Source: an uncultured Lachnospiraceae bacterium
GTDB taxonomy: Bacteria > Bacillota > Clostridia > Lachnospirales > Lachnospiraceae
Direction: 5' to 3'
DNA: 58,149 nucleotides
NCBI GenBank assembly: GCA_902775895.1
Contig: CACYNO010000009.1
Coordinates: forward strand, 1 to 58,149
The notes under the pieces are model-generated. The model saw only the letters and a program-made list of their open reading frames with translations, ran no database searches and had not been told where the DNA came from. A program made the translations under genes and the position numbers. Shown one piece after another: positions 35,395-43,852 of this stretch. Numbering within the stretch: position 1 is the stretch's first letter; the number at the start of each line of letters is the position of its first letter.

Positions 35395-35454
35395 AAGGAG
35401 TTTGGCATCACCAGGAAGGACGATTACATCACCATCACGTATGTGCTGGATTGA
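35392..35454 (+). pseudogene. Short gene tail fragment
   Basis: Encodes LKEFGITRKDDYITITYVLD then stop, reading like the last strand of a larger protein. The parent family is not identified. Confidence 0.3.
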
Positions 35455-35481
35455 TAATGCAAAGAAAACTTTGTAAAACTC

Positions 35482-35530
35482 TTGACAAGTAAACTTGGCA
35501 TGTGCATAATAATGACAATAAAACTTGGCA
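35482..35530 (+). promoter_or_regulatory. Promoter with two operator-like direct repeats
   Basis: TTGACA (35482-35487) and CATAAT (35505-35510) are 17 bases apart. TTGACAAGTAAACTTGGCA (35482) and ATGACAATAAAACTTGGCA (35512) share 16 of 19 positions and are exactly 30 bases apart, about three helical turns. They overlap the -35 and the transcript start, as expected for the XRE repressor's operators. Confidence 0.65.
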
Positions 35531-35559
35531 GAGCCGAGAGTACACAGGGAGGGTTTACT

Positions 35560-35886
35560 ATGAACAGAGATGAAATTTTAGCAAGAAACCGGGCGGAAAA
35601 TGAAGGGAAGAGCGACGAAAGAGAACTGCAGATCTTTGCGGATGCTTCGAAGGTCGGGATGACCGTAGGAGGAATCCTTGCAGCGATCATCGTAATCTTT
35701 TCCCGGATCATTGATCTTCCGATCCTTGGGCTGGGAGCGTGGGCTGTATATTTTGCGATGTTCGGCAGCCGACGTCTTTACCAGTTCCTGAAGACAAAAG
35801 AAAGGGCAAAAATGGCACAGGCAGTGATCGGCATTGTATTTGGCCTCGGCTGCTTCGTCGGCATGATTGTATTGGGGCTTAAGTGA
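35560..35886 (+). CDS. Small DUF6442-like membrane protein paired with XRE
   Basis: A 108-residue protein. The N-terminus, MNRDEILARNRAENEGKSDE, is followed by three membrane helices. It resembles the DUF6442-type proteins found beside small XRE regulators, but I assign this from memory of the pattern. AGGGAGGG selects ATG 35560. The stop TGA shares a base with the next ATG. The pair may sense and regulate something at the membrane. The function is unknown. Confidence 0.75.
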   Translation: MNRDEILARNRAENEGKSDERELQIFADASKVGMTVGGILAAIIVIFSRIIDLPILGLGAWAVYFAMFGSRRLYQFLKTKERAKMAQAVIGIVFGLGCFVGMIVLGLK

Positions 35887-36098
35887 TGAAAGAAGATTCG
35901 TTGGTCCTTAAGAACCGGCTGCCGGAATACCGAAAGAAAGCAGGCCTGTCACAGACCCAGCTTGCAGAGCTGGTTGGCGTTTCCAGGAACACGATCAGTT
36001 CGATTGAGACCGGACAGTTCAATCCGACGGCAAAACTGGCACTGGTTTTGTGCATCGCCCTGGAAGTAAAGTTTGAAGATCTGTTCTATTTCGATTAG
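35886..36098 (+). CDS. Small XRE-family transcriptional regulator
   Basis: A 70-residue single-domain regulator: NRLPEYRKKAGLSQTQLAEL, VGVSRNTISSIETGQFNPT and a tail KFEDLFYFD. It is coupled to the membrane protein gene by a TGATG overlap (a GTG at 35883 is an alternative start). It likely binds the direct repeats at 35482 and 35512. Confidence 0.88.
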   Translation: MKEDSLVLKNRLPEYRKKAGLSQTQLAELVGVSRNTISSIETGQFNPTAKLALVLCIALEVKFEDLFYFD

Positions 36099-36127
36099 AC
36101 AGATGCCAACCAAAAAGAACACCGCTT

Positions 36128-36163
36128 AACGAGAAAATTTCAACTGATTTCTTCTCGTTTTTC
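36128..36163 (+). terminator. Terminator after the XRE gene
   Basis: AACGAGAA (36128) pairs with TTCTCGTT (36152), followed by TTT. Confidence 0.65.
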
Positions 36164-36240
36164 ATTACCATCCTGCAGAACGCAAAAAGGTCGAAAACAG
36201 GCAAAAACTAGGTCTTTCGCGAGAAGCAGGATAAACGACA

Positions 36241-36404
36241 GACGTCCTGGCAGACGTCTATCGACTTCACATCTATCGGCAGTGCCGATAGAATAAGAAC
36301 TTTGAGGGACGTCTGTTTGGACGTCCTTTTTGGTGCCCCGGACGTCCGGGCGTGCGAAAACCACAAGAAATCAAGCAAGAAATAAGAGCAAAGGAGAAGA
36401 CGTC
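36241..36404. repeat. Cluster of six GACGTC palindromes
   Basis: GACGTC occurs at 36241, 36253, 36308, 36320, 36341 and 36399. Four of these form two pairs with identical 12-base spacing, each pair itself a 20-base near-palindrome. A perfect hairpin CTATCGGCA-G-TGCCGATAG lies between them, and CCCGGACGTCCGGG surrounds the fifth. No gene was found here. Confidence 0.7.
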
Positions 36405-36405
36405 C

Positions 36406-36471
36406 ATGGTAAGAAAACATACGATTTCACTGAAAGACGATACGTATAATATCATACGAAACCGACAATAA
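36406..36471 (+). pseudogene. Truncated ribbon-helix-helix-like ORF
   Basis: A 21-residue frame MVRKHTISLKDDTYNIIRNR follows an AAGGAGA site and the last GACGTC. It looks like the first strand and helix of a CopG/ribbon-helix-helix protein, then stops. It is probably a mobile-element remnant. Confidence 0.35.
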
Positions 36472-36562
36472 GAGCTGCTGATGCGAACAAGCATTGGTGG
36501 TTCTTTTCTTTTTCTCAGGAGAGAAAAAAGACGGTGAAGCATACGAGTCAAATATATCTTCC

Positions 36563-36613
36563 TTGACATAAATAAGGTAATATATTACCATAAATTAAAA
36601 GTAACATATTACC
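36563..36613 (+). promoter_or_regulatory. marR promoter with two palindromic operators
   Basis: TTGACA at 36563 is followed by GGTAATATATTACC (36577-36590), a perfect palindrome, and GTAACATATTACC (36601-36613), a near copy. The centres are about 23 bases apart. MarR proteins commonly repress their own promoter through such sites. Confidence 0.7.
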
Positions 36614-36632
36614 TTTATATAGGAGAAAACCC

Positions 36633-37109
36633 ATGCTGACAGAAGAGGTCGTACATAATGATAATGTAGACTTTTCCAACATCCCATCAAATTATTATCT
36701 ACTTGGTCTTATTAGCGCATTCGAGAATCGCTTTCAGGCGATGGCTGATAGTATCATGCAGGAAATCAGTTGGAAACAGTTCTTTGCGATAATATGCATA
36801 AATATGTGCAAAGAAGCACCTACACTGAAGGAACTGTCGGATATGCTGGGAAGTTCTCATCAGAATGTTAAACAGATCCTGCTAAAGCTTGAAAAGAAGA
36901 ACTTTATCCGGTTTCAGGATGACGAAACAGATAAGAGAAAACAGCGTATTATGCTGACGGATCATTGCAGAGAGTTTTGTGAGAAAAACGATGAGATGAG
37001 CAAGAGTATTATGGAGAAGATGTTTGACGGGATAACAGAGGAAGAAATTGCGACTACCATAAAGACTATTATCAGAATCGAGAAAAAGCTAAGTGGATTT
37101 GATGAATGA
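36633..37109 (+). CDS. MarR-family transcriptional regulator
   Basis: A 158-residue winged-helix regulator: ISWKQFFAIICINM, PTLKELSDMLGSSHQNVKQILLKLEKKNFI (the recognition helix) and DDETDKRKQRIMLTD (the wing) are classical MarR parts. It probably represses itself and the flavodoxin gene 190 bases downstream, through the palindromes at 36577 and 36601. Ligand unknown. TAGGAG precedes the ATG. Confidence 0.92.
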   Translation: MLTEEVVHNDNVDFSNIPSNYYLLGLISAFENRFQAMADSIMQEISWKQFFAIICINMCKEAPTLKELSDMLGSSHQNVKQILLKLEKKNFIRFQDDETDKRKQRIMLTDHCREFCEKNDEMSKSIMEKMFDGITEEEIATTIKTIIRIEKKLSGFDE

Positions 37110-37168
37110 AGAAGAGAAAAAGACGAAGAAGAGTTACAAACAGAAAACAAGGTATATACAGGTGATGA

Positions 37169-37282
37169 AGTATTCACAGCGGATGGGATAAATCATCCAC
37201 CAGCTTTAAGGCTATATGGAACTATCAGGATGGAGACTTTATATATTTTGATGGAACCATAAGCAGCATAATAAATGAATAA
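37169..37282 (+). pseudogene. Short gene tail between marR and flavodoxin
   Basis: A stop-to-stop frame encodes a peptide ending DGDFIYFDGTISSIINE. It has no start codon and may be the C-terminus of an exported protein. Confidence 0.25.
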
Positions 37283-37302
37283 AAAAGAGAAGAGAACAGA
37301 AC

Positions 37303-37827
37303 ATGAGCGGAATCATTTTATACAAATCAAAGTACGGGGCTACAAAGCAGTATGCAGACTGGATTTCGGAGAGAACCGGATTCTCGTGCATCAAGACAGA
37401 TGAGGCAGATATAAAGAAACTTTCAGATCACGATGTTATTATTTTGGGTGGAGGCATCTATGCATCCGGAATTGCAGGGCTATCTTTCCTGAAGAAAAAT
37501 ATAGGTAAGCTTAAGGGCAAGAAAATAATTGTTTTCTGCTGCGGCGCATCTCCTTATGATCCGGATGCGTATGAGGCAGTTGTACAGCGCAATTTTAAAG
37601 GAGAGCTTGCCGGTATTCCATGCTATTACTGTCGAGGAACTTTTGATATGAGCGAAATGTCTTTTAAGGATAGAACACTATGTAAAATGCTTCGTAAGGC
37701 AGTTGCGAAGAAGAATCCTGATGACTATGAGATATGGGAAAAAGCATTGATGGCGGTTGGTGATAATGAAAAGGGAAATTGGATTGACAAGGCATACATA
37801 GAACCTATTATCAAAGCAATAGGATGA
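37303..37827 (+). CDS. Flavodoxin-domain protein
   Basis: A 174-residue FMN-binding electron carrier of the HemG-like flavodoxin type: ILYKSKYGATKQYADWI is the FMN-phosphate loop and VIILGGGIYASGIAG a flavin-contact loop. Being next to a MarR regulator suggests it responds to oxidative stress or a xenobiotic. The partner is unknown. Confidence 0.87.
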   Translation: MSGIILYKSKYGATKQYADWISERTGFSCIKTDEADIKKLSDHDVIILGGGIYASGIAGLSFLKKNIGKLKGKKIIVFCCGASPYDPDAYEAVVQRNFKGELAGIPCYYCRGTFDMSEMSFKDRTLCKMLRKAVAKKNPDDYEIWEKALMAVGDNEKGNWIDKAYIEPIIKAIG

Positions 37828-37850
37828 ATCAAAGAGAATTAGAATCTAAA

Positions 37851-37877
37851 GGGAGTCGAGAAATCGGCTCTCTTTTC
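37851..37877 (+). terminator. Terminator of flavodoxin gene
   Basis: GGGAGTCGA-GAAA-TCGGCTCTC stem-loop with TTTT. Confidence 0.6.
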
Positions 37878-37992
37878 ATGTCCGGAGGGAGGTGGTCATT
37901 TGCATCCGGTCAGGGTTCTGCGGCTGGATGGGGAAGGCTGAAGAGCGGGATTGGATGGATAAGCCTTGACTTTGTGAATAAGGTATAAGAAT

Positions 37993-38037
37993 AGCGGCTG
38001 ATGGAGAGTGATATGTGTTCTCTGTCAGCCGCTTTTT
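37993..38037. terminator. Terminator at the lysR 3-prime end
   Basis: AGCGGCTGATGGAGA pairs with TCTCTGTCAGCCGCT, then T6. It closes convergent transcription. Confidence 0.75.
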
Positions 38038-38930
38038 TATTTATCCGCTCCTAATGATTCAAATGATGCCTGCAACTGTTCAAGAAATCTTTCTGCAATA
38101 GGTGTAAAAGTCTGATAGCGGTTCCAGGCGATATAGAGTTTCGTCTCTGCTGTTGGTATGAGAGGACGGAATACAAGCCCGCTGCCTTCAGAAGTATCGA
38201 TCAGGTGGGCGAATGTCAGAAGGTATCCAAGACCTTCTTTTGCAAAGATGGAACCGTTATAGGAAAGACGGAAGGAACCTTCCAGTTTCATTTCGGAGAA
38301 TGATGTTCCGGCCCATTCTTTTATCTCATTATTCCATGCCTGTTCAGAACAGAACAGGGGAAGTCCGACCAGATCTTTTGCATGGATAGTCTTTTTCTTT
38401 GCCAGCGGGTCATCCGACGGCATCACAAGCCCCCACTTATCACTTTCGGGAAATTCAATATATTCATATTTGCGGCTATCAGGATATTCTGCTAGTACAA
38501 GAAAGTCCAAGAGCCCTTTGTCGAGTTTGTCCGCAATCTGTTCTGTGTCGCCGCTTGTGATGTGGTAATGCAGATTGGGATAGTGGGTCTTAAATTCTTT
38601 TATAACTCTTGCAAGGTATTTGATCTGGTAGGATTCTGCAAGACCAAGATAGAGATCGCCTCCGGTGATGTCATCAAGGGATACGAATTCCTGCTCAATC
38701 TTATCAGCCATGCTGATCAGGTCTTCGGCACGGTTCCTTAAGAGTATTCCTTCGTCCGTCAGTCGGATGCTGAAGCTGTGACGGGTAAAAAGTTTCTTTC
38801 CCAGTTCATCCTCAAGGGATTTCAGTTGCTTTGAAAGCGTGGGCTGTGTCACATGCAGAAGCTCTGCGGCACGGGTCATGTTTTCCTCCATTGCAACGGC
38901 AAGGAAATATCTGAGCGTTCTTATTTCCAT
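38037..38930 (-). CDS. LysR-family transcriptional regulator
   Basis: A 297-residue regulator: N-terminal winged helix MEIRTLRYFLAVAMEENMTR and AAELLHVTQPTLSKQLKSLE, then a LysR substrate-binding domain. It is divergent from the operon at 39071-42013 and presumably controls it. This LysR subtype with hydrolase and flavoprotein neighbours is common in Clostridia. The inducer is not known. Confidence 0.93.
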   Translation of the reverse strand: MEIRTLRYFLAVAMEENMTRAAELLHVTQPTLSKQLKSLEDELGKKLFTRHSFSIRLTDEGILLRNRAEDLISMADKIEQEFVSLDDITGGDLYLGLAESYQIKYLARVIKEFKTHYPNLHYHITSGDTEQIADKLDKGLLDFLVLAEYPDSRKYEYIEFPESDKWGLVMPSDDPLAKKKTIHAKDLVGLPLFCSEQAWNNEIKEWAGTSFSEMKLEGSFRLSYNGSIFAKEGLGYLLTFAHLIDTSEGSGLVFRPLIPTAETKLYIAWNRYQTFTPIAERFLEQLQASFESLGADK

Positions 38931-39070
38931 GAGTCATTTCCTTTCATGTCTTCTATGATATGCTGCAAAGGAATATCACGATATTCATTATAACCATTAG
39001 CGGAGATTCTTTCAAGCGTTTATGATAAGAACTGTAAAGAAAAGAATCGATGAAGGATGCGAGGATTGCC

Positions 39071-39301
39071 ATGGATCTGAAACGATTGAAGCAAAATCTG
39101 TCTGATGCGGGGTGCGGCAATGAAACATCTGAGGGCGTCATAAGGATGTGCGAAGCTGGGGACATGGAAGGTGCCCTGCGGATGATGAGGAAAGACCGGT
39201 GCAGGCTGATGGATGAACTGCACGAGAGCGGAAGGAAGGTTGATTGCATGGACTTTCTGATCCGTGCCACGGAAAGGGTAATGAAGCAGGCAGACCAGTA
39301 A
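39071..39301 (+). CDS. Small conserved hypothetical protein
   Basis: A 76-residue protein, MDLKRLKQNLSDAGCGNETS onward, with MMRKDRCRLMDELHESGRKV and DCMDFLIRATE near the end. It has conserved-looking Cys residues and a helical hairpin. I have seen this type in Clostridia but know no function. GAGGA five bases before ATG 39071 favours it over ATG 39050. Confidence 0.7.
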   Translation: MDLKRLKQNLSDAGCGNETSEGVIRMCEAGDMEGALRMMRKDRCRLMDELHESGRKVDCMDFLIRATERVMKQADQ

Positions 39302-39317
39302 AACGGAGGTAATTGCA

Positions 39318-40304
39318 ATGATGAAGACAGAGGAACTGAAACTGACTGAAGGATGGGATAAGACTTTTCCGAAGAGCGATAAGGTGGATCATAGCAAGGT
39401 TACTTTTATAAATCACTTCGGGATCACACTTGCTGCAGACATGTATGTACCAAAGAATAGTGAAGGAAAGCTTCCGGCAATAGCTGTATCGGGTCCATTT
39501 GGTGCGTGCAAGGAGCAATCATCAGGATTGTATGCGCAGACAATGGGAGAGAGAGGCTTTCTTACAATTGCATTCGATCCTTCATTTACAGGAGAGTCCG
39601 GTGGATTTCCAAGAGCAATGCATTCGCCGGATATTGATGTTGAGGATTTTCAGGCGGCGGTTGATTTCCTTTCCGTACAGGATAATGTGGATCCTGATCG
39701 CATAGGGATCATTGGTATATGTGGATGGGGCGGAATGGCGCTTCAGACTGCCAGCGTAGATACAAGGATAAAGGTTACGGTAACATCTACCATGTATGAT
39801 ATGTCACGTGTTGCCGGAAACGGATACTTTGATTCTGCTGATAATAAGGAAGCAAGAAAAGCAGCAAGAGAAGCGGTTAACAAGCAGCGTACCGAGGATT
39901 ACAGGAATGGCACATATGCGTTAGCCGGAGGTGTTGTGGATCCGCTTCCGGAAGATGCGCCTTTCTTCGTGGAGGATTATTACGACTACTATAAGACGGA
40001 CAGAGGTTATCATTCACGTTCCCTGAATTCTAACGACGGTTGGTCGGTTCAAGCGGGAACATCTCTTGCGAATACGAGACTGTTTACTTACGCAGGTGAG
40101 ATTGACAGTGCGGTGCTTATGATCCATGGCGAGAAGGCTCATTCCTGCTACATGAGCAGGGATACGTTCAAGCTCCTGAATGGGGATAATAAAGAACTGA
40201 TGATCATTCCAGATGCGGTTCATACCGATCTTTATGATGGCGGTGGAAAAGATGCGATCCCGTTCGATAAGATTGAAGACTTCCTTAAGACCTGGATGAA
40301 GTGA
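39318..40304 (+). CDS. Alpha/beta hydrolase
   Basis: A 328-residue hydrolase of the DLH/dipeptidyl-peptidase-like group: AVSGPFGACKEQSS region for the oxyanion hole, DPDRIGIIGICGWGGMALQ for the nucleophile elbow, and DAVHTDLYD for the catalytic His. The elbow has no serine. The cysteine in GIC-GW-GG is the likely nucleophile, as in dienelactone hydrolases, although the spacing is one residue longer. CGGAGG precedes the ATG, with a second ATG at 39321. Substrate unknown. Confidence 0.87.
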   Translation: MMKTEELKLTEGWDKTFPKSDKVDHSKVTFINHFGITLAADMYVPKNSEGKLPAIAVSGPFGACKEQSSGLYAQTMGERGFLTIAFDPSFTGESGGFPRAMHSPDIDVEDFQAAVDFLSVQDNVDPDRIGIIGICGWGGMALQTASVDTRIKVTVTSTMYDMSRVAGNGYFDSADNKEARKAAREAVNKQRTEDYRNGTYALAGGVVDPLPEDAPFFVEDYYDYYKTDRGYHSRSLNSNDGWSVQAGTSLANTRLFTYAGEIDSAVLMIHGEKAHSCYMSRDTFKLLNGDNKELMIIPDAVHTDLYDGGGKDAIPFDKIEDFLKTWMK

Positions 40305-40313
40305 GATGAAGGC

Positions 40314-40892
40314 ATGGAATTAAAAGAATTTCTTGAAAAAATGGATACCGGTGAAGAGATCGAAGCAGGGTCAGAATATCATATGTTCATGCATGGGCTT
40401 TCACAGGAAGCGCTGCGTATCACGGCTGAGATGAACAATGCCTATCATACGCCGGAAGAACTGGTAGAGCTGATGCGGAAGCTGACAGGCCAGCCGGATT
40501 TCCCTACATTCGGCTTTTTCCCACCGTTCTATACGGACTGCGGAAAGAACATCCATTTCGGGCAAAACGTGTTTCTCAATTCCGGCTGCCGGTTGCAGGA
40601 TCAGGGAGGCATCTGGATCGGAGACAATGCGCTGATAGGACACAATGCGGTACTGGCGACACTGAACCATAATCCTGATCCGCAAAAACGAGGGAACCTG
40701 ATTCCTTCCAGGATCGTGATCGGAAAAGATGTCTGGCTCGGGGCGAACGTGACCGTATTGCCCGGCGTGACGATCGGGGACGGTGCGATCATCGCTGCCG
40801 GTGCAGTCGTAACAAAGGATGTTCCTGCCAGAACGGTTGCAGGCGGTGTTCCTGCGAAAGTGATAAAAACGATAGGAGAAGATTATGAGTAA
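40314..40892 (+). CDS. LacA/Maa-type sugar O-acetyltransferase
   Basis: A 192-residue left-handed beta-helix acetyltransferase. The hexapeptide repeats begin near [19 protein letters not shown], the catalytic His is in [10 protein letters not shown], and the end [12 protein letters not shown] is typical. It moves acetyl from acetyl-CoA to a sugar hydroxyl. Its stop overlaps the start of the next gene by eight bases. Confidence 0.92.
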   Translation: MELKEFLEKMDTGEEIEAGSEYHMFMHGLSQEALRITAEMNNAYHTPEELVELMRKLTGQPDFPTFGFFPPFYTDCGKNIHFGQNVFLNSGCRLQDQGGIWIGDNALIGHNAVLATLNHNPDPQKRGNLIPSRIVIGKDVWLGANVTVLPGVTIGDGAIIAAGAVVTKDVPARTVAGGVPAKVIKTIGEDYE

Positions 40893-41427
40893 TGTACTTG
40901 TTATTTCAACAAGCCTACGGGCAAAGAGTAATTCGGATATCTTGACGGAGCAGCTGATCGCAGGTGCCAAGGATGCCGGACACGAAGTGGAGCGTATCAG
41001 CCTTAAGGGTAAGAAGATCGCTTTTTGTATCGGCTGCCTTGCCTGCCAGAAGACACAGCAGTGTGTGATAAAGGATGATGCTGTAGAAATTGCTGAAAAG
41101 GTAAAAAATGCGGACACACTGGTGTTTGCCACACCGATCTATTACTACGAGATGAGTGGGCAGATGAAGACACTGCTTGACAGGCTGAATCCGCTTTATC
41201 CTTCTGATTATAGATTCCGCAAAGTATATATGCTTTCCGTGGCGTATGAGGATGAAGAGTATGTGCCTGAAAAAGCGGTAAGCGGGCTTCAGGGCTGGGT
41301 GGACTGCTTTGAAAAGGCAGAGTTTGCCGGATCACTGTTCTGCGGAGGAATCTCAGATCCGGGAGAGGCAGACGGAAAGGATACAGAGAAGGATGAAGCA
41401 TATCAGTTTGGAAAGGCTCTGGAATAA
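40885..41427 (+). CDS. NADPH-dependent FMN reductase / iron-sulfur flavoprotein-like
   Basis: A 180-residue flavodoxin-fold protein with [17 protein letters not shown] for FMN phosphate, [20 protein letters not shown] with four cysteines that might hold an iron-sulfur cluster, and [15 protein letters not shown]. It is related to the protein at 18102 but shorter. It lies in the LysR-controlled operon. Confidence 0.88.
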   Translation: MSNVLVISTSLRAKSNSDILTEQLIAGAKDAGHEVERISLKGKKIAFCIGCLACQKTQQCVIKDDAVEIAEKVKNADTLVFATPIYYYEMSGQMKTLLDRLNPLYPSDYRFRKVYMLSVAYEDEEYVPEKAVSGLQGWVDCFEKAEFAGSLFCGGISDPGEADGKDTEKDEAYQFGKALE

Positions 41428-42013
41428 GGGAAGAAAAATAAGTGTCATTATATTTGTATTTGTGATGTTGGTGTCTGTAACGGCGTGCGGAAAGACAGAG
41501 CCTGCGAAGGAACCACCGGCTGAATCACAAGAAGCAGAACCTGTTACACTATCTGCCTCTGAGAATGTGGAAACCGTGAATGAAGTCAGTGAAGCAACTA
41601 CTGAATCCGAGGTCGGTAAAACGGAGAATGCTCAGGGCAAAGAACCGGAGCAGGAGGCAGAGTCGATGGTTTTGAAGATAAATGGAGAAATAGTTTCGGT
41701 AGAGTGGGAAAATAATGAATCTGTAGATGCACTTATGGATCTTATTTCTGCAGATCCATTATCTATCCAGATGTCCATGTACGGAGGTTTTGAACAGGTC
41801 GGTTCCATCGGGACGAGCCTTCCGAGGGATGATAAGCAGACTACTACGGAAGCAGGAGACATCGTTTTATATTCCGGAAACCAGATCGTTGTTTTCTATG
41901 GTTCTAATTCATGGGCTTATACAAGGCTTGGAAAGGTGACGGATAAATCAAAGGCAGAGATGACGGAACTTCTTGGAAACGGGGACGTGACGATTACGAT
42001 CAGCATGGAATAG
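41393..42013 (+). CDS. Lipoprotein with cyclophilin-like domain
   Basis: A 206-residue lipoprotein. The signal segment ends in the lipobox SVTAC (Cys about residue 28), then an acidic low-complexity linker, then a cyclophilin-like fold domain (MVLKINGEIVSVEWEN to TISME). That domain occurs in many Clostridia, usually without proven isomerase activity. ATG 41393 lies inside the 3-prime end of the FMN reductase gene in another frame, giving a 35-base overlap. Confidence 0.82.
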   Translation: MKHISLERLWNKGRKISVIIFVFVMLVSVTACGKTEPAKEPPAESQEAEPVTLSASENVETVNEVSEATTESEVGKTENAQGKEPEQEAESMVLKINGEIVSVEWENNESVDALMDLISADPLSIQMSMYGGFEQVGSIGTSLPRDDKQTTTEAGDIVLYSGNQIVVFYGSNSWAYTRLGKVTDKSKAEMTELLGNGDVTITISME

Positions 42014-42054
42014 GATTGCTTTGGGATAAAACTTAATAATGAATCGTTATTGGC

Positions 42055-42095
42055 CTGCGGGCATTTGGAGAAATCCTGATGTTCCGCAGTTTTTT
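42055..42095 (+). terminator. Terminator of the LysR-linked operon
   Basis: CTGCGG/CCGCAG stem with a 23-base loop, then T6. Confidence 0.65.
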
Positions 42096-42166
42096 GCTTG
42101 AAAATCGGAATTCTTCGGATTCAGGGAACTTTAGGGAGTAGGAAAAACTACTCTTGGAGGTGCCCA

Positions 42167-42337
42167 ATGGACAAGATTGAAATGACACTGGAACAACAAC
42201 TTGCCTTTGACGGATTCATTGATGTAATGGTTCAGATATATAAGATGACTTCTGACAAGATTGATTATTCAAAGCTTGATAAGGATAAAGAAAAACAGGG
42301 GAAAAATGGTGATACGACGGATAAGGCAGAGGCTTAA
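42167..42337 (+). CDS. Small ORF preceding a recombinase
   Basis: A 56-residue acidic/lysine-rich protein, MDKIEMTLEQQLAFDGFIDV onward. TTGGAGG precedes ATG 42167. Small ORFs like this often stand directly before large serine recombinases in Clostridial elements. The function is unknown. A TTAAGG/CCTTAA hairpin follows at 42333. Confidence 0.6.
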   Translation: MDKIEMTLEQQLAFDGFIDVMVQIYKMTSDKIDYSKLDKDKEKQGKNGDTTDKAEA

Positions 42338-42448
42338 GGGCTTCCGCCTTAATTGTTTTGAGAGAAGAAAGGATTGAAAAAATGGCCAAAAGTGACTATA
42401 ACAAAATCGTTGGGACACAACACGAAGGACTTGTAACGAGGAGATACT

Positions 42449-42757
42449 ATGGCAAACAAGAAAGTCAAAGTTTACACATATAAAAGAGTATCTACCGCGA
42501 TGCAGGTCGATGGATATTCATTGGATGCGCAGAATGACCGTATGGAGAAGTATGCGGAGTTCAATGACATGATTATTGCCGGATCCTATTCTGATGAGGG
42601 TAAATCCGGTAAGAACATTGCCGGAAGAACCGACTTCCAGAGAATGCTGAACGACATTGCGGATAAGAAGGATAATGTGAAGTTTGCACTTGTTTTCAAG
42701 CTTTCGCGCTTCGGACGTAATGCTGCGGATGTTCTGAACTCTCTTCAGTTCATGTGA
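42449..42757 (+). pseudogene. Truncated large serine recombinase
   Basis: 102 residues of a resolvase N-terminal domain: YTYKRVSTAMQVDGYSLDAQ holds the catalytic serine in RVST, with SDEGKSGKNIAGRTDFQRML and FKLSRFGRNAADVLNSL. It then stops, while intact members have about 500 residues including recombinase and zinc-ribbon domains. None of that remains downstream, so the element can no longer excise by itself. CGAGGAG precedes the ATG. Confidence 0.85.
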
Positions 42758-42857
42758 TATAATATTTCAGACAATACTGACAAGAATCATTATGATGTGA
42801 GAGCATCAGAACCATATCAGGGAGGAACGGAACCGCTTATGCAGGTCCGTGTAATAG

Positions 42858-43154
42858 AAAAGACTGGGGAATAGGGGGATTCGTATTGAAAAGAAAACAA
42901 TAGTAGATTATAAGAAAAAATTTGATGATATCAGACATGAAGAAAATGGCGTGGAATTCTGGTATGCGCGTGAATTGATGGAACTTCTTGAATATGTTCA
43001 GTGGAGAAGTTTTGAAAAAACTATAGAAAAGACAAAAATCTCTTGTAAAAACAACAGAGTTACCGTGGATGACCATTTTGCTGAAGTCAGCAAAATGGTC
43101 GAAATAGGTAGTAAGGCACAGAGAAAACTGAATGATTATATGCTTACACGTTGA
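42858..43154 (+). pseudogene. dinD: Fragment of DinD (DNA-damage-inducible protein D)
   Basis: The frame, open after a TAG at 42855, matches the N-terminal BRO-like part of DinD: IEKKTIVDYKKKFDDIRHEE, NGVEFWYARELMELLEYVQW, RSFEKTIEKTKISC, MVEIGSKAQRKLNDYMLTR, then a stop. An ATG is missing at the expected start, where ATT at 42885 stands. About two thirds of the protein is absent. The following gene has been joined to its tail. Confidence 0.7.
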
Positions 43155-43764
43155 GAGTGAAGCAAAGCACGCAGGTTATCCGAGTATTAATGACTATATT
43201 GAAGATATTGATTTTTTAAAGGAAATCGAAAACGAAAAAGAAAAATTGGTTTCGAAGAGGGATTTGATTGAATGTATCAATCACAGTAGAAAGGAACTTT
43301 CTGTATTGATTGATATGGATGTTCTTCATAAGAATGCTCTTCAAATTCAGCACTATATATGCATTAAAGATTGTACACCGTATCTTGAGAGTTTTATTGT
43401 CGGCTGCGGAGTGTTTTTTTCAGTATATAATGACGGATATGCATTTGATAAGTTGAGGATTGAGAATAATGACCTTATTATTCCGACATATGATTATGAT
43501 GAGAATGATCCTAATAAGAATTATGGTCATGACCCGGACATGAGAGATTACAGAAAATATGGATGTTTAGAAAACATTATGTACCTGATTACTCATAAAA
43601 ATGTTGAGGATGCAGGGGTTGATCTTATGTGTTGTAATGCCCCCGGGATCAGCTTTTATATATCTCAGGATGAGGTGATAAAGATTCTTAATCCCAATAT
43701 GTATAGAGATATTGTACTTATAGATGGCGACACGGATTTTGATTATTCAAAAACAATTACATAA
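43132..43764 (+). CDS. Hypothetical protein, probably 5-prime truncated
   Basis: Up to 210 residues. The first residues overlap the end of the dinD fragment in another frame. The natural-looking sequence begins near VESEAKHAGYPSINDYIED, so the original start was probably lost. It has an acidic C-terminal half (YDYDENDPNKNYGHDPDMRD). No family was recognised. No ribosome site supports ATG 43132, and a junction formed by deletion is likely. Confidence 0.5.
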   Translation: MIICLHVESEAKHAGYPSINDYIEDIDFLKEIENEKEKLVSKRDLIECINHSRKELSVLIDMDVLHKNALQIQHYICIKDCTPYLESFIVGCGVFFSVYNDGYAFDKLRIENNDLIIPTYDYDENDPNKNYGHDPDMRDYRKYGCLENIMYLITHKNVEDAGVDLMCCNAPGISFYISQDEVIKILNPNMYRDIVLIDGDTDFDYSKTIT

Positions 43765-43852
43765 GACGCTTTTACGTAATAAAAGTGTTTAATTTCAGAG
43801 TCTTTTACGGGGATGAAGCAATTACAAGAATTTTACAATGGAATGAAAAAGT

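Noticed and set aside
36140-36569. Several overlapping minus-strand frames across the GACGTC cluster
   Set aside because: No ribosome sites, no family resemblance, and they cross the palindromes and the marR promoter.
42382-42483. 33-codon ORF overlapping the recombinase start
   Set aside because: No recognisable sequence; it runs out of frame into the recombinase gene. Possibly a leader but unsupported.
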